This document shows, one piece after another, positions 7,960 through 15,645 of a stretch of 38,938 nucleotides of DNA. Position numbers and translations under genes: made by a program. This stretch comes from Actinomycetes bacterium (GTDB lineage Bacteria; Actinomycetota; Acidimicrobiia; Acidimicrobiales; Palsa-688). Each line of letters begins with the position of its first letter. The stretch's first letter is position 1. The DNA is taken from assembly GCA_021788115.1 (NCBI GenBank), contig JAJYLA010000020.1, positions 1-38,938 of the forward strand, given 5' to 3'. The notes below the pieces were generated by a model. It searched no databases and was not told the origin of the DNA. It saw only the letters and a program-made list of their open reading frames with translations.

Positions 7960-8753
7960 GCACAGGAAGGGCGCCGGTGGGCGAGGCTCCCAAGCCCACG
8001 CAACGGAATCTCACCGCCGACCGGACGATCCAGCTGCTGCTCCTGTACGACGACAGCCACCCCGTGCTCTCCGCCCTGGAGGTGGCCGCGAAGCTGGGGA
8101 TGTCCCGCAGCACGACCTACCGCTACCTCCAGAGCCTGCGCTCGGCGGGGCTACTCGAAGAGGATGCCGCCGGTTTCCGGCTGGGGCCCCGGATCCTCCA
8201 GCTGGCCCGCATCGCGCGCCGGGGACTCGGCCTCTCGGAGATCTCGATCCCCGTCATGCGCCGCCTCGCCCAGGAGACGGGCGAAACCACGCTGCTCACC
8301 CGCAGCATCGGCAACCAGGTCGTGTGCCTCGAGAGGGAGGAGAGCGACCAGCACCTCCGTCTCTCCTACGAGCGCGGGCAGCTCCTTCCCGCGCACGCCG
8401 GCGCCTCCGCCCTGGTCCTGCTCGCCTGGCTCGCCCCGGAGAAGCTCGACGCCCTCCTGGGCGACGGCCCTCTCGAGCGCTTCACCGAGGCGACGACGAC
8501 CGACTCCCAGGTCCTGCGGGCGCGCCTCGCGGAGATCCGCCACAACGGCTACGCGGTGACCTTCGGCGAACGCGACCCGGGCGTGGTCGGCATCGCGGCG
8601 CCCCTCCGCGGAGGCGACGGGAGCGTCGTCGCGGGGCTCACCGTGGTCATGCCCCAGTACCGGCTGGACGGCAACCGCCTGCGGGCCACGATCGACACCG
8701 TGATGGCCGCCGCCGCGGAGATCTCCGAGCGGCTCGCCGGCCTCGACATCTGA
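7950..8753 (+). CDS. IclR-family transcriptional regulator
   Basis: This is a 267-residue one-component regulator. Residues about 15-80 form the winged helix (VLSALEVAAKLGMSRSTTYRYLQSLRSAGLLEE), and the rest is the IclR effector domain (RRLAQETGETTLLTRSIGNQVVCLE, then HAGASALVLLAWLAPEKLDALL). The ATG at 7950 is preferred because a -10 box lies seven bases upstream; an ATG at 7872 would add an unconserved tail. The gene lies between two divergent operons whose promoters carry matching inverted repeats. I infer that it controls both and itself, with an unknown aromatic or organic acid as effector. Repression is suggested by operator position downstream of the -10 boxes. Confidence 0.92.
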   Translation: MSGRTGRAPVGEAPKPTQRNLTADRTIQLLLLYDDSHPVLSALEVAAKLGMSRSTTYRYLQSLRSAGLLEEDAAGFRLGPRILQLARIARRGLGLSEISIPVMRRLAQETGETTLLTRSIGNQVVCLEREESDQHLRLSYERGQLLPAHAGASALVLLAWLAPEKLDALLGDGPLERFTEATTTDSQVLRARLAEIRHNGYAVTFGERDPGVVGIAAPLRGGDGSVVAGLTVVMPQYRLDGNRLRATIDTVMAAAAEISERLAGLDI

Positions 8754-8779
8754 CGCCGACGCCCCTGCACGGCCCACGC

Positions 8780-8808
8780 TTGACACCCGCACGCGTCCCG
8801 CCTATATT
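8780..8808 (+). promoter_or_regulatory. Promoter of the rightward catabolic operon
   Basis: TTGACA (8780-8785) and TATATT (8803-8808) are separated by exactly 17 nt, a near-perfect sigma-70 promoter. Transcription would start near 8815, just before operator O2. Confidence 0.8.
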
Positions 8809-8826
8809 CCTGAAATAAGAGACCAA

Positions 8827-8845
8827 TGTCCTGTATATCAGGACA
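8827..8845. promoter_or_regulatory. Putative IclR operator O2 (rightward operon)
   Basis: Perfect inverted repeat TGTCCTG-TATAT-CAGGACA with 7-bp arms. It starts 18 nt after the -10 box, the same distance as O1 from its own -10 box on the other strand. Confidence 0.8.
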
Positions 8846-8863
8846 GCGCCCGGGAGGAGGGAG

Positions 8864-9988
8864 GTGCGGCGTCCGTGGGATCCCTATCACCCGCCGGCTC
8901 GCCGCAACCGACACGGGCGTTCGGTGAGCGCGGAAAGCGAGGGACTCAGGCACATGTGTGACGAGCACGCGGTATACGAGGCGTCGATGGACCAGGGGCA
9001 CGTGGGCCGGACCCTGACCGTCGAGCGGGTCCGCCAGCTGAACTCGCGGACCTACTTCTACGAGATGCTCAAGGACAATCCGCAGCTCACGGCGATCCAT
9101 CCCGGAATAGAAGACGAGTACCTCGCCGGAGCGATCGACCACCACATCCACGCCTATCCCGATTTCGTCCACCGGTCCCAGGACATGCTCCAGATCGCCG
9201 TCGACGCAGCCCGGGCGAGGATGCGCGCGGTCGTCTTCAAGGATCACTGGAACCTCACCGCCGGTGCGGCCTATCTGGTGCAGAACCAGGTCGACGAGAT
9301 GGTGCGCGACGGCCGGCTGGATCACCGCGTCGAGGTCTACGGCGGCCTCGGGCTCAACCTGGGCATGAACCCCGAAGCCGTGAGGATCGCCCTCAAGTAC
9401 CCCAACTTCAGGGTCCTCTGGTTCCCGACGTTCAAGTCCTTCGGCTGGGCCCGCTCCGCCGGGCTCAACCCGGACCCCCAAGAGTACGTGCGGCTGGTGT
9501 CGCCCGCGGGGGAGGTCCTCCCCGAGGTGCGCGAGATCCTGTCCCTCGCGGCCGAAGCCGGCGTCGCCGTCGCGCTCGGCCATACCGACTTCGAGGAGCT
9601 GCTGCCGGTGTGCACGATGGCCCGCGACCTGGGCGTCCGCGCGGTGCTCGACCATCCGCTGCTGGAGCTCAACAAGCTCCTCGTCGAAGAGATGCTCGAG
9701 CTCGCGAACCTCGGCACCTACGTGGGCCTCTACTGCCAGCCGATGATCCCCTCCCTCTACCAGCCGGTGCAGGACCCCATGGAGACGGTCACGGTCCTGC
9801 GGGAGGTCGGAGCGGACCGCTGCGTGAGCGGGTCGGACTTCGGTCAGGTGCTCCACCTCGACAGCGTCGCCGGGATGCGGGTGTTCACGCGGGCGCTGCT
9901 CGGGTTCGGGGTCTCCGGGGCCGACGTGAAGACCATCCTCTGCGACACGCCCGCGCGGCTCCTCGGCCTCGAGCCCGCCGCGGACTGA
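8864..9988 (+). CDS. Amidohydrolase-fold metal enzyme (DUF6282-like)
   Basis: This 374-residue protein has the metal-site signature of the amidohydrolase superfamily: HHIHAY, FKDHWN, ALGHTDFE, VLDHP and the terminal Asp in VSGSDFG. I place it near the uncharacterised DUF6282 group, from memory. It is the first gene of the rightward operon. The GTG at 8864 follows a purine-rich GGGAGGAGG stretch at short spacing; an in-frame ATG at 8954 is a plausible later start, since residues 1-30 look unconserved. It differs from the amidohydrolase at 3114-4127, so the pathway may use two hydrolytic or decarboxylating steps. The substrate is unknown. Confidence 0.82.
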   Translation: MRRPWDPYHPPARRNRHGRSVSAESEGLRHMCDEHAVYEASMDQGHVGRTLTVERVRQLNSRTYFYEMLKDNPQLTAIHPGIEDEYLAGAIDHHIHAYPDFVHRSQDMLQIAVDAARARMRAVVFKDHWNLTAGAAYLVQNQVDEMVRDGRLDHRVEVYGGLGLNLGMNPEAVRIALKYPNFRVLWFPTFKSFGWARSAGLNPDPQEYVRLVSPAGEVLPEVREILSLAAEAGVAVALGHTDFEELLPVCTMARDLGVRAVLDHPLLELNKLLVEEMLELANLGTYVGLYCQPMIPSLYQPVQDPMETVTVLREVGADRCVSGSDFGQVLHLDSVAGMRVFTRALLGFGVSGADVKTILCDTPARLLGLEPAAD

Positions 9989-9990
9989 CC

Positions 9991-10848
9991 ATGACCGTCG
10001 GGCTCGACCGCCGCTGCAGCATGGGCGACTTCGTCGCCGGCATCGCCGACGGCACCCATCTGGCCCTCGCCGGGTTCGCCATCTCCCGCAACGCCGTCGC
10101 CTTCGCGCACGAGCTCGTCCGGGCCGGGAGGCGCCACCTCACGGTGACCCAGGTCATCGGGGGGCTGGAAACCGATCTCCTGGCCGCGGCGGGGGCGGTG
10201 GACACCCTCACCTACGGCGGCGGGTCCCTGGACCGCTACGGCCCCCTGCACGGGGTCAACCAGGCGGCCCTGGGCGGCTCGCTGACCCTGGTCGAGTACT
10301 CCGCCCTCGCGCTGACCCTCCGGCTTCATGCGGGGGCGCTGGGGCTTCCCTTCATCGCCACCCGCTCGATGCTCGGATCCGACCTGGCGTCCGCGCCGAC
10401 CGACAGGGGGGAGGTCCGCGCCGGCGAGAACCCGTTCGACGGGGCGCCGTGCCTGATCATGTCCCCGCTGCGACCCGACGTCGCGGTGGTGCACGTCGAC
10501 GCCGCCGACAAGGCCGGGAACGCCGCGATCACGGGACCCACCTGGAGCATCCCCGAGACCGCCCGCGCCGCCCGCTCCCTGGCCGTCGTCGCGGAGGAGA
10601 TCGTAAAGGTGGGGGACATCGACCCGTCGAACGTCGACATCCCCGCTGCGATCGTCGACGCGGTGATACCCGCGCCCCGCGGGGCGTACCCCACGGCCGT
10701 CTACGGCCACTACGACTACGACGGCGCCCATCTCCAGATGTACGTCGACGCGGGCGCCTCCGGGCCCGCCGGGTTGGCCGCCTACCTCGAGCGGTGGGTG
10801 TACGGCACGGCGAGCTTCGACGAGTACCTCCTGAGGGCGGTCGCATGA
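9991..10848 (+). CDS. CoA-transferase family, subunit A (glutaconate CoA-transferase/IpdA-like)
   Basis: This is a 285-residue class I CoA-transferase alpha subunit. Typical features are MGDFVAGIADGTHLALAGFAISRNAVAFAHELVRAG near the N-terminus and FIATRSMLGSDL in the middle. It begins 2 nt after the preceding stop, and its stop overlaps the subunit B start (ATGA at 10845-10848), so the two subunits are coupled. Relatives either move CoA between acids (glutaconate CoA-transferase) or, like IpdAB of steroid catabolism, hydrolyse a cyclic beta-diketone CoA ester. Both roles would fit a ring-degradation pathway; sequence alone does not decide. Confidence 0.88.
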   Translation: MTVGLDRRCSMGDFVAGIADGTHLALAGFAISRNAVAFAHELVRAGRRHLTVTQVIGGLETDLLAAAGAVDTLTYGGGSLDRYGPLHGVNQAALGGSLTLVEYSALALTLRLHAGALGLPFIATRSMLGSDLASAPTDRGEVRAGENPFDGAPCLIMSPLRPDVAVVHVDAADKAGNAAITGPTWSIPETARAARSLAVVAEEIVKVGDIDPSNVDIPAAIVDAVIPAPRGAYPTAVYGHYDYDGAHLQMYVDAGASGPAGLAAYLERWVYGTASFDEYLLRAVA

Positions 10849-11615
10849 CTCCGGGGGTCACCTGGACCCGCGGCGAGATGCTGGCCGTGGCGGGATCCCT
10901 CCAGGTGCGCGACGGCGACGTGACCGTCGTCGGCCTCGGCCTCCCCCAGGTCTGCGGCTTCCTGGCGCGCCGCACGCACGCGCCGTCTGTCCGGCTTCTC
11001 CTCGAGATCGGCGCCTTCGAGCCGGATCCCACCGAGTCCGCCATGGGCATCGCCGACCCGCGCATGTGGGAGGGCTCCACCGCCTTCGGATCCCTGCTCG
11101 AGGTCCTCGGGGTGATGCTCCACGGACAGCGCGTGTCCCTCGGGCTGCTCGGCGCCCTCGAGGTCGACCAGTGGGGCTCGTTGAACACGACGGAGATCGT
11201 CGCGGAGGACGGGACGCGCCGGCGCTTCCGCGGATCCGGCGGCGGAAACGACATCAGCTCCAGCGCCGAGCGGACGGTCATCATCATGACCCACCAGCCC
11301 CGGAAGTTCGCGTCCACCCTGGCGTTCCTCACGAGCCCCGGACGCCGCGTCGACGGCCGCTCCCGCCCCGAGCTCGGCCTGACCGGAGAGGGACCCACCG
11401 CCATCGTGACCGACCGGGCGGTGATCGCTCTCGGAGCCAGCGGCGCGACACTCGAGAGCGTCCACCCCGGCGAGGACCCCGACGCGGTCGTCGCCGCCAC
11501 ACCGATCCCCCTCGCCGTCCCCGCCGGCGGCCCGGCCGAGACCCCGTCACCCACCCGTTTCCAGCTCGACCTCATACGCAGCCGGCTCGACCCCAAGCGC
11601 TGGTACACGGGGTGA
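10845..11615 (+). CDS. CoA-transferase family, subunit B (glutaconate CoA-transferase/IpdB-like)
   Basis: This is a 256-residue beta subunit. E54 in LLLEIG sits where class I CoA-transferases have their catalytic glutamate, so the site appears intact. A Gly/Ser-rich GSGGGNDIS segment lies in the middle, as in GctB/IpdB-type subunits. The ATG at 10845 overlaps the subunit A stop. Together with subunit A it should form the active complex, either activating the substrate acid as a CoA thioester or opening a ring. Confidence 0.87.
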   Translation: MTPGVTWTRGEMLAVAGSLQVRDGDVTVVGLGLPQVCGFLARRTHAPSVRLLLEIGAFEPDPTESAMGIADPRMWEGSTAFGSLLEVLGVMLHGQRVSLGLLGALEVDQWGSLNTTEIVAEDGTRRRFRGSGGGNDISSSAERTVIIMTHQPRKFASTLAFLTSPGRRVDGRSRPELGLTGEGPTAIVTDRAVIALGASGATLESVHPGEDPDAVVAATPIPLAVPAGGPAETPSPTRFQLDLIRSRLDPKRWYTG

Positions 11616-11637
11616 GCCCGCACAGCACAAGGAGCAC

Positions 11638-12672
11638 ATGGTGATCATCGACACCGAGTTCAATTCCGCTGCACAGATCCCCATGAAGATCTGCCTCGAC
11701 GCCGCCCAGGTCGCCGAGGACGTCGGCTTCGGGGCGGTCTGGAAGGGCGAGTCCAACTCGAGGGACCCGATGGTGCTGCTCTCGGCGATGGCGGCGAAGA
11801 CGTCGCGCATCGACCTGGGGACGGCGATCTACCACATCTACGGGCGCTCCCCCATCACCCTCGCCCTGCAGGCCGCCTCCTTCAACGAGATGACCGACGG
11901 CAGGCTGATCCTCGGCCTCGGCGTCGCCAATCCGATCATCGCCGGCTGGCACGGCGAGACCTTCGACCGTCCGCTGCGCCGCATCCGGGAATATCTCGAG
12001 ATCCTCCGCGCCGCGTACTCGGGGGAGCGCGTGCCCGACTACGAGGGCGACTACTTCTCGACGCGGGGGTCGTTCAAGATGGCCTTTCGGCCCCCCAGCC
12101 AGCCGCTGCGGATCTACATAGCGGGTCTCGGCCCCCAGATGGCCCGCCTGGCCGGCCAGCTCGGCGACGGGATCATCATCAACATGGCCAACCCGCCGAT
12201 GATCCGCACGATCGTCGAGGACTTCCGCAGCGGGGCGCGCGCCGCCGGCCGGGACCCCGACAGTCTCGAGATCGTCTCCAAGGTCCGCGTCTCGCTGTCG
12301 GAGGACCCGGCCGACGCCCGGTCGGCGCTCAAGAAGGTCCTGACCTTCTACTCGCTCCAGCGGGGCTACGCGGCCACCCTCACCAAGATGGGCTGGGGCG
12401 AGGTCGTCGCGGCGGTCCAGGCCGCGCACCGCAACCAGGGCTTCGCCGCCGCCCGGGCCCTCATCCCCGACGAGATGGTCGACGACGTCCCCATGTACGC
12501 GGACCGGAACCTCGACGGGCTCCCGGCCAAGCTGGCCGGATACGAAGAGGCCGGGTCGACGCGCTGCGACGTCGCCTACGTCCCGGTCACAGAGGACCTG
12601 TCCGGGGAGCTGCGACGGTTCCTCACCGGCGCGACCTTCGCCCGTCCGGCGGCGCTGTCGGGCGGTGCGTGA
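11638..12672 (+). CDS. LLM-class flavin-dependent oxidoreductase
   Basis: This is a 344-residue TIM-barrel protein of the luciferase-like monooxygenase family (FMN or F420 dependent). Visible family blocks are AEDVGFGAVWKGES, LGTAIYHIYGRSP, FNEMTDGRLILGLG, IYIAGLGPQMARLAGQLGDG and the C-terminal RCDVAYVPVT. The ATG at 11638 follows AAGGAGCAC. It starts 22 nt after the CoA-transferase B stop, and its own stop overlaps the acyl-CoA dehydrogenase GTG by GTGA. In this context it may oxygenate or redox-convert a CoA-bound ring intermediate. Whether it uses FMN or F420 is unresolved. Confidence 0.88.
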   Translation: MVIIDTEFNSAAQIPMKICLDAAQVAEDVGFGAVWKGESNSRDPMVLLSAMAAKTSRIDLGTAIYHIYGRSPITLALQAASFNEMTDGRLILGLGVANPIIAGWHGETFDRPLRRIREYLEILRAAYSGERVPDYEGDYFSTRGSFKMAFRPPSQPLRIYIAGLGPQMARLAGQLGDGIIINMANPPMIRTIVEDFRSGARAAGRDPDSLEIVSKVRVSLSEDPADARSALKKVLTFYSLQRGYAATLTKMGWGEVVAAVQAAHRNQGFAAARALIPDEMVDDVPMYADRNLDGLPAKLAGYEEAGSTRCDVAYVPVTEDLSGELRRFLTGATFARPAALSGGA

Positions 12673-13844
12673 TCGGGGCCGGGATGGACTTCCACCTCGA
12701 CGAAGACCAGATCGCGGTCGCCGAGGCCGTCGCCGGCGTCTGCGCCAAATTCCCCGGCCGCTACTGGCAGGAGCTGGAGGAGACCGGCGCCTACCCCGAG
12801 GAGTTCGTCCGCACCCTCACGGACCTCGGCTGGCTGTCCATACTCATCCCCGAGGAGTACGGCGGAGGCGGGCGGGGCATCACCGAGGCGGCCATCGTCC
12901 TCGAGGAGATCCACCGCTCCGGGGCCAACGCCAACGCCTGCCACGCCCAGATGTACACGATGGGCACGGTCCTGCGCCACGGAAGCAGAGAGCAGAAGGA
13001 CCGCTACCTGCCGGAGATCGCGGCGGGCCGTCTGCGCCTCCAGGCCTTCGGCATCACCGAACCGGACGCCGGGATCGACACGACCCGGATCCAGACCCGG
13101 GCCGAGCGGGACGGCGACCGCTACATCATCAACGGACAGAAGACGTTCATCTCCCGGATCGAGTACTCGGACCTGATGCTCCTCCTGGCCCGGACCACCC
13201 CGCTCGGCGAGGGGGCGCCCCCCGCCGAAGGGCTCTCGGTGTTCCTCGTCGACCTCCGCGACGCCGGGGACGCAGTCCAGTTCTCCCGCATCCCGGTGAT
13301 GTTCAACCACCACACCTACCAGGTCTTCATCAACGATCTCGAGGTGCCCGTCGAGAACCGGGTCGGCGAGGAGGGCCGGGGGCTGCGCTACATCATCGAC
13401 GGCTGGAACGCGGAGCGGATCCTGATCGCGTCCGAGGCGATCGGCGACGGCCGGTTCTTCACCGAGAAGGCGGCCTCCTACGCGACCTCCCGGGTGGTGT
13501 TCGGCAAGCCCATCGCGTCGAACCAGGGCGTCCAGTTCCCCATCGCCGAGGCCTACGCCGCCGTCCAGGCGGCCGGCCTCATGCGGTTCAAGGCGGCGAC
13601 CCTCTTCGACTCCGGCGCGCCCTGCGGGGCGGAGTCGAACATGGCCAAGCTGCTCGCCTCGAAGGCTTCCTGGCAGGCCGCCAACGCGGCGCTGACCGCG
13701 TTCGGGGGGAACGGGTTCGCCCGGGAGTTCGACGTCGAGCGCAAGTTCCGCGAGACCAAGCTGCTCGAGATCGCGCCGGTGAGCAACAACCTCGTGCTCT
13801 CCTACGTCGGGCAGCGCGTGCTCGGCATGCCCAAGTCGTACTGA
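12669..13844 (+). CDS. Acyl-CoA dehydrogenase with Pro at the usual catalytic-Glu position
   Basis: This is a 391-residue FAD enzyme that should introduce an alpha,beta double bond into an acyl-CoA. Family blocks: LGWLSILIPEEYGGGG, AFGITEPDAGIDTT, the IINGQKTFIS strand, FGKPIASNQ and AFGGNGFAREFDVERKFRETK. In most members the base is the Glu of IYEGTxEI; here that stretch reads LEIAPVSNNL, with Pro in its place. E249 in WNAERILIA corresponds to the position used by isovaleryl-CoA dehydrogenase and could serve instead. The GTG at 12669 overlaps the preceding stop; an ATG at 12684 is the alternative start. It is followed 61 nt later by the MaoC gene, suggesting successive dehydrogenation and hydration. 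Confidence 0.9.
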   Translation: MIGAGMDFHLDEDQIAVAEAVAGVCAKFPGRYWQELEETGAYPEEFVRTLTDLGWLSILIPEEYGGGGRGITEAAIVLEEIHRSGANANACHAQMYTMGTVLRHGSREQKDRYLPEIAAGRLRLQAFGITEPDAGIDTTRIQTRAERDGDRYIINGQKTFISRIEYSDLMLLLARTTPLGEGAPPAEGLSVFLVDLRDAGDAVQFSRIPVMFNHHTYQVFINDLEVPVENRVGEEGRGLRYIIDGWNAERILIASEAIGDGRFFTEKAASYATSRVVFGKPIASNQGVQFPIAEAYAAVQAAGLMRFKAATLFDSGAPCGAESNMAKLLASKASWQAANAALTAFGGNGFAREFDVERKFRETKLLEIAPVSNNLVLSYVGQRVLGMPKSY

Positions 13845-13905
13845 GCGGTCCCGTGACCGCTCGACCGATCACCCGTGGCTGGACAGGACCCGGACGGAGG
13901 AACAG

Positions 13906-14415
13906 ATGACGACCATAAAGCCCGGCTGGCAGGGCCGGTACTTCGAGGACTTCGAGGTCGGTGACGTCTACCGCTGCCGCTACGGCCGGACGGTGACCGA
14001 GGCCGACAACATCAGCTTCACGCTCCTCACCAACAACACCAACCAGATCCATTTCAACCGCGAGTACGGCAAGAGGACGCCGTGGGGCCAGTGCCTCGTG
14101 AACAGCGCCCTGACGCTGTCGATCGTCGCCGGGATGGGCGTCGCCGACGTCAGCGAGAACGGCTTCGCCCTCGGCTGGGACGAGATCCACCTCCCCCATC
14201 CGGTGTTCGCCGGGGACACGCTGTACTCCGAGAGCGAGGTGGTCGAGACCCGGGAGTCGCGGTCGCGCCCCGACCAGGGGATCGTGCGCGTCGAGACCCG
14301 CGGCTACAATCAGGACGGCGAGCTGGTCATCTCCTACCGGCGGTCCGTGATGGTGTGGAAGCGCGATGCCGCCCCGAGCGTCGACCTCTTCCCCGAGGTG
14401 CGGACAGCCCGGTGA
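13906..14415 (+). CDS. MaoC-like hydratase (mesaconyl-CoA hydratase-like)
   Basis: This is a 169-residue single hot-dog domain. The catalytic loop reads TNNTNQIHFN: H49 is kept, but N44 replaces the usual Asp of the D-x-N-P-x-H motif. Similar loops occur in the mesaconyl/beta-methylmalyl-CoA hydratase branch, as I recall it. PHPVFAGDTLYSESEVVETRESRSRPDQG is split over the second half and is typical of MaoC enzymes. The gene follows the acyl-CoA dehydrogenase and precedes a CaiB-type transferase by 37 nt, an order resembling that of C5 branched-diacid (mesaconate-type) routes. It probably hydrates the enoyl-CoA made by the dehydrogenase. Confidence 0.87.
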   Translation: MTTIKPGWQGRYFEDFEVGDVYRCRYGRTVTEADNISFTLLTNNTNQIHFNREYGKRTPWGQCLVNSALTLSIVAGMGVADVSENGFALGWDEIHLPHPVFAGDTLYSESEVVETRESRSRPDQGIVRVETRGYNQDGELVISYRRSVMVWKRDAAPSVDLFPEVRTAR

Positions 14416-14452
14416 CGGCCTCCCCCCAGCAGCGGCGAAGGAGGGCGCAGCG

Positions 14453-15628
14453 ATGACCGGGCCCCTGTCCGGGGTCAAGGTGGTGGCGCTGGAGCAGGCC
14501 GTCGCCATGCCCTTCTGCTCGTTCATCCTCGCCGAGATGGGGGCCGACGTCGTCCGCATCGAGCGACCGGGGCGGGGCGACGTGGTGCGCGGCTGGGACG
14601 GCGTGGTGCGGGGACTGTCGAGCGGGTTCGTCGCGTTCAACGCCGGGAAGCGGGACATCGCGGTGGACCTCCGCCAGGAGGAGGGCCGCGAGGTCGTGCG
14701 GGACCTGGCGGCCGGATGCGACGTGTTCCTCGAGAACTTCAGCCCCGGCGTCGCCGCCCGCCTCGGCCTGGCCGACGCCGACCTGCGCCCGCGCAACCCG
14801 GCCCTCGTCTACTGCAGCCTTTCCGGGTACGGGCAGGACGGCCCCTACCGGGACGTCAAGGCGTACGATCTCCTCATCCAGGGCGAGGCGGGGATCCTCC
14901 TCTCCAACGGCTACCCCGACGCCCCGGCGAAGGTCGGGCTGCCGATCACCGATCTGGTCGGCGGGTCGACCGCGGCGCTCGCCGTGCTCGCAGCCCTCTA
15001 CGAGAGGGAGCGGACCCACGAGGGGGCTTACCTGGACATCGCCCTGCTCGACTCTGTCGCCACGTGGCTGGCCTACTTCCCGCACCATTTCTGGCACCAG
15101 GGCACGGAGCCGCCGCGGACGGGCATGCACCACCAGTACCTCTGCCCCTACGGGCCCTACCTCGCCCGCGACGAGGTGTACGTCAACCTGGTCGTGGCCA
15201 GCGACGACGACTGGGGGAACCTGTGCGCCGCGGTGCTGGAGCGGCCCGACCTGGCCGGCGAGGAGCGCTTCGCCACGGTGCAGGCGCGCCGGGACCACCG
15301 CGAGGACCTCGAGAAGCTCGTCGCCGACCTGATCGCCCGCGAGCCGAGCGACGTGTGGCTCGCCCGGCTGGCCTCGGCCGGGCTGCCCCACGGCCGCGTG
15401 CGGACGGTCGGCGACGTGCTCAGCCACCCGCAGCTGCTCGCCCGGCGCATGTTCGTGGAAGCCGGCTCCCCGGTCGGCACGCTCCCCGTGGTCCGCTTCG
15501 CCGCCGCCGCAGAGGGTCGCGCGCGGCGGCTCCCCGGCCTCGGAGAGGACACCGACGCGGTCCTCGGCGAGCTCGGCTACGGGCCGGACCGGATCGGGTC
15601 CCTGCGCGACAGGCGGATCGTGGCCTGA
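14453..15628 (+). CDS. CaiB/BaiF-type (class III) CoA-transferase
   Basis: This is a 391-residue enzyme with LSGVKVVALEQAVAMPFCS at the N-terminus, ADVVRIERPGRGD, the RLGLADADLR block and the putative catalytic D139 in AYDLLIQGEAG. Class III enzymes move CoA between carboxylic acids or within one diacid. The ATG at 14453 has GAGGG eight bases upstream; the frame is open to 14366, but that part overlaps MaoC. It is the last gene of the rightward operon and stops inside a hairpin shared with the convergent gene. The operon thus has both class I and class III CoA-transferases, suggesting two separate thioester steps. Confidence 0.9.
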   Translation: MTGPLSGVKVVALEQAVAMPFCSFILAEMGADVVRIERPGRGDVVRGWDGVVRGLSSGFVAFNAGKRDIAVDLRQEEGREVVRDLAAGCDVFLENFSPGVAARLGLADADLRPRNPALVYCSLSGYGQDGPYRDVKAYDLLIQGEAGILLSNGYPDAPAKVGLPITDLVGGSTAALAVLAALYERERTHEGAYLDIALLDSVATWLAYFPHHFWHQGTEPPRTGMHHQYLCPYGPYLARDEVYVNLVVASDDDWGNLCAAVLERPDLAGEERFATVQARRDHREDLEKLVADLIAREPSDVWLARLASAGLPHGRVRTVGDVLSHPQLLARRMFVEAGSPVGTLPVVRFAAAAEGRARRLPGLGEDTDAVLGELGYGPDRIGSLRDRRIVA

Positions 15629-15645
15629 CCCGCCACAGGGTCAGG
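15624..15645. terminator. Hairpin spanning both convergent stop codons
   Basis: CCTGACCC and GGGTCAGG form perfect 8-bp arms around a 6-nt loop. The left arm includes the TGA of the CaiB gene (15626-15628) and the right arm includes the complement of the TGA of the CHAP gene (15641-15643). No U-tract follows, so it may act as a bidirectional, Rho-dependent or processing signal. Confidence 0.55.
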
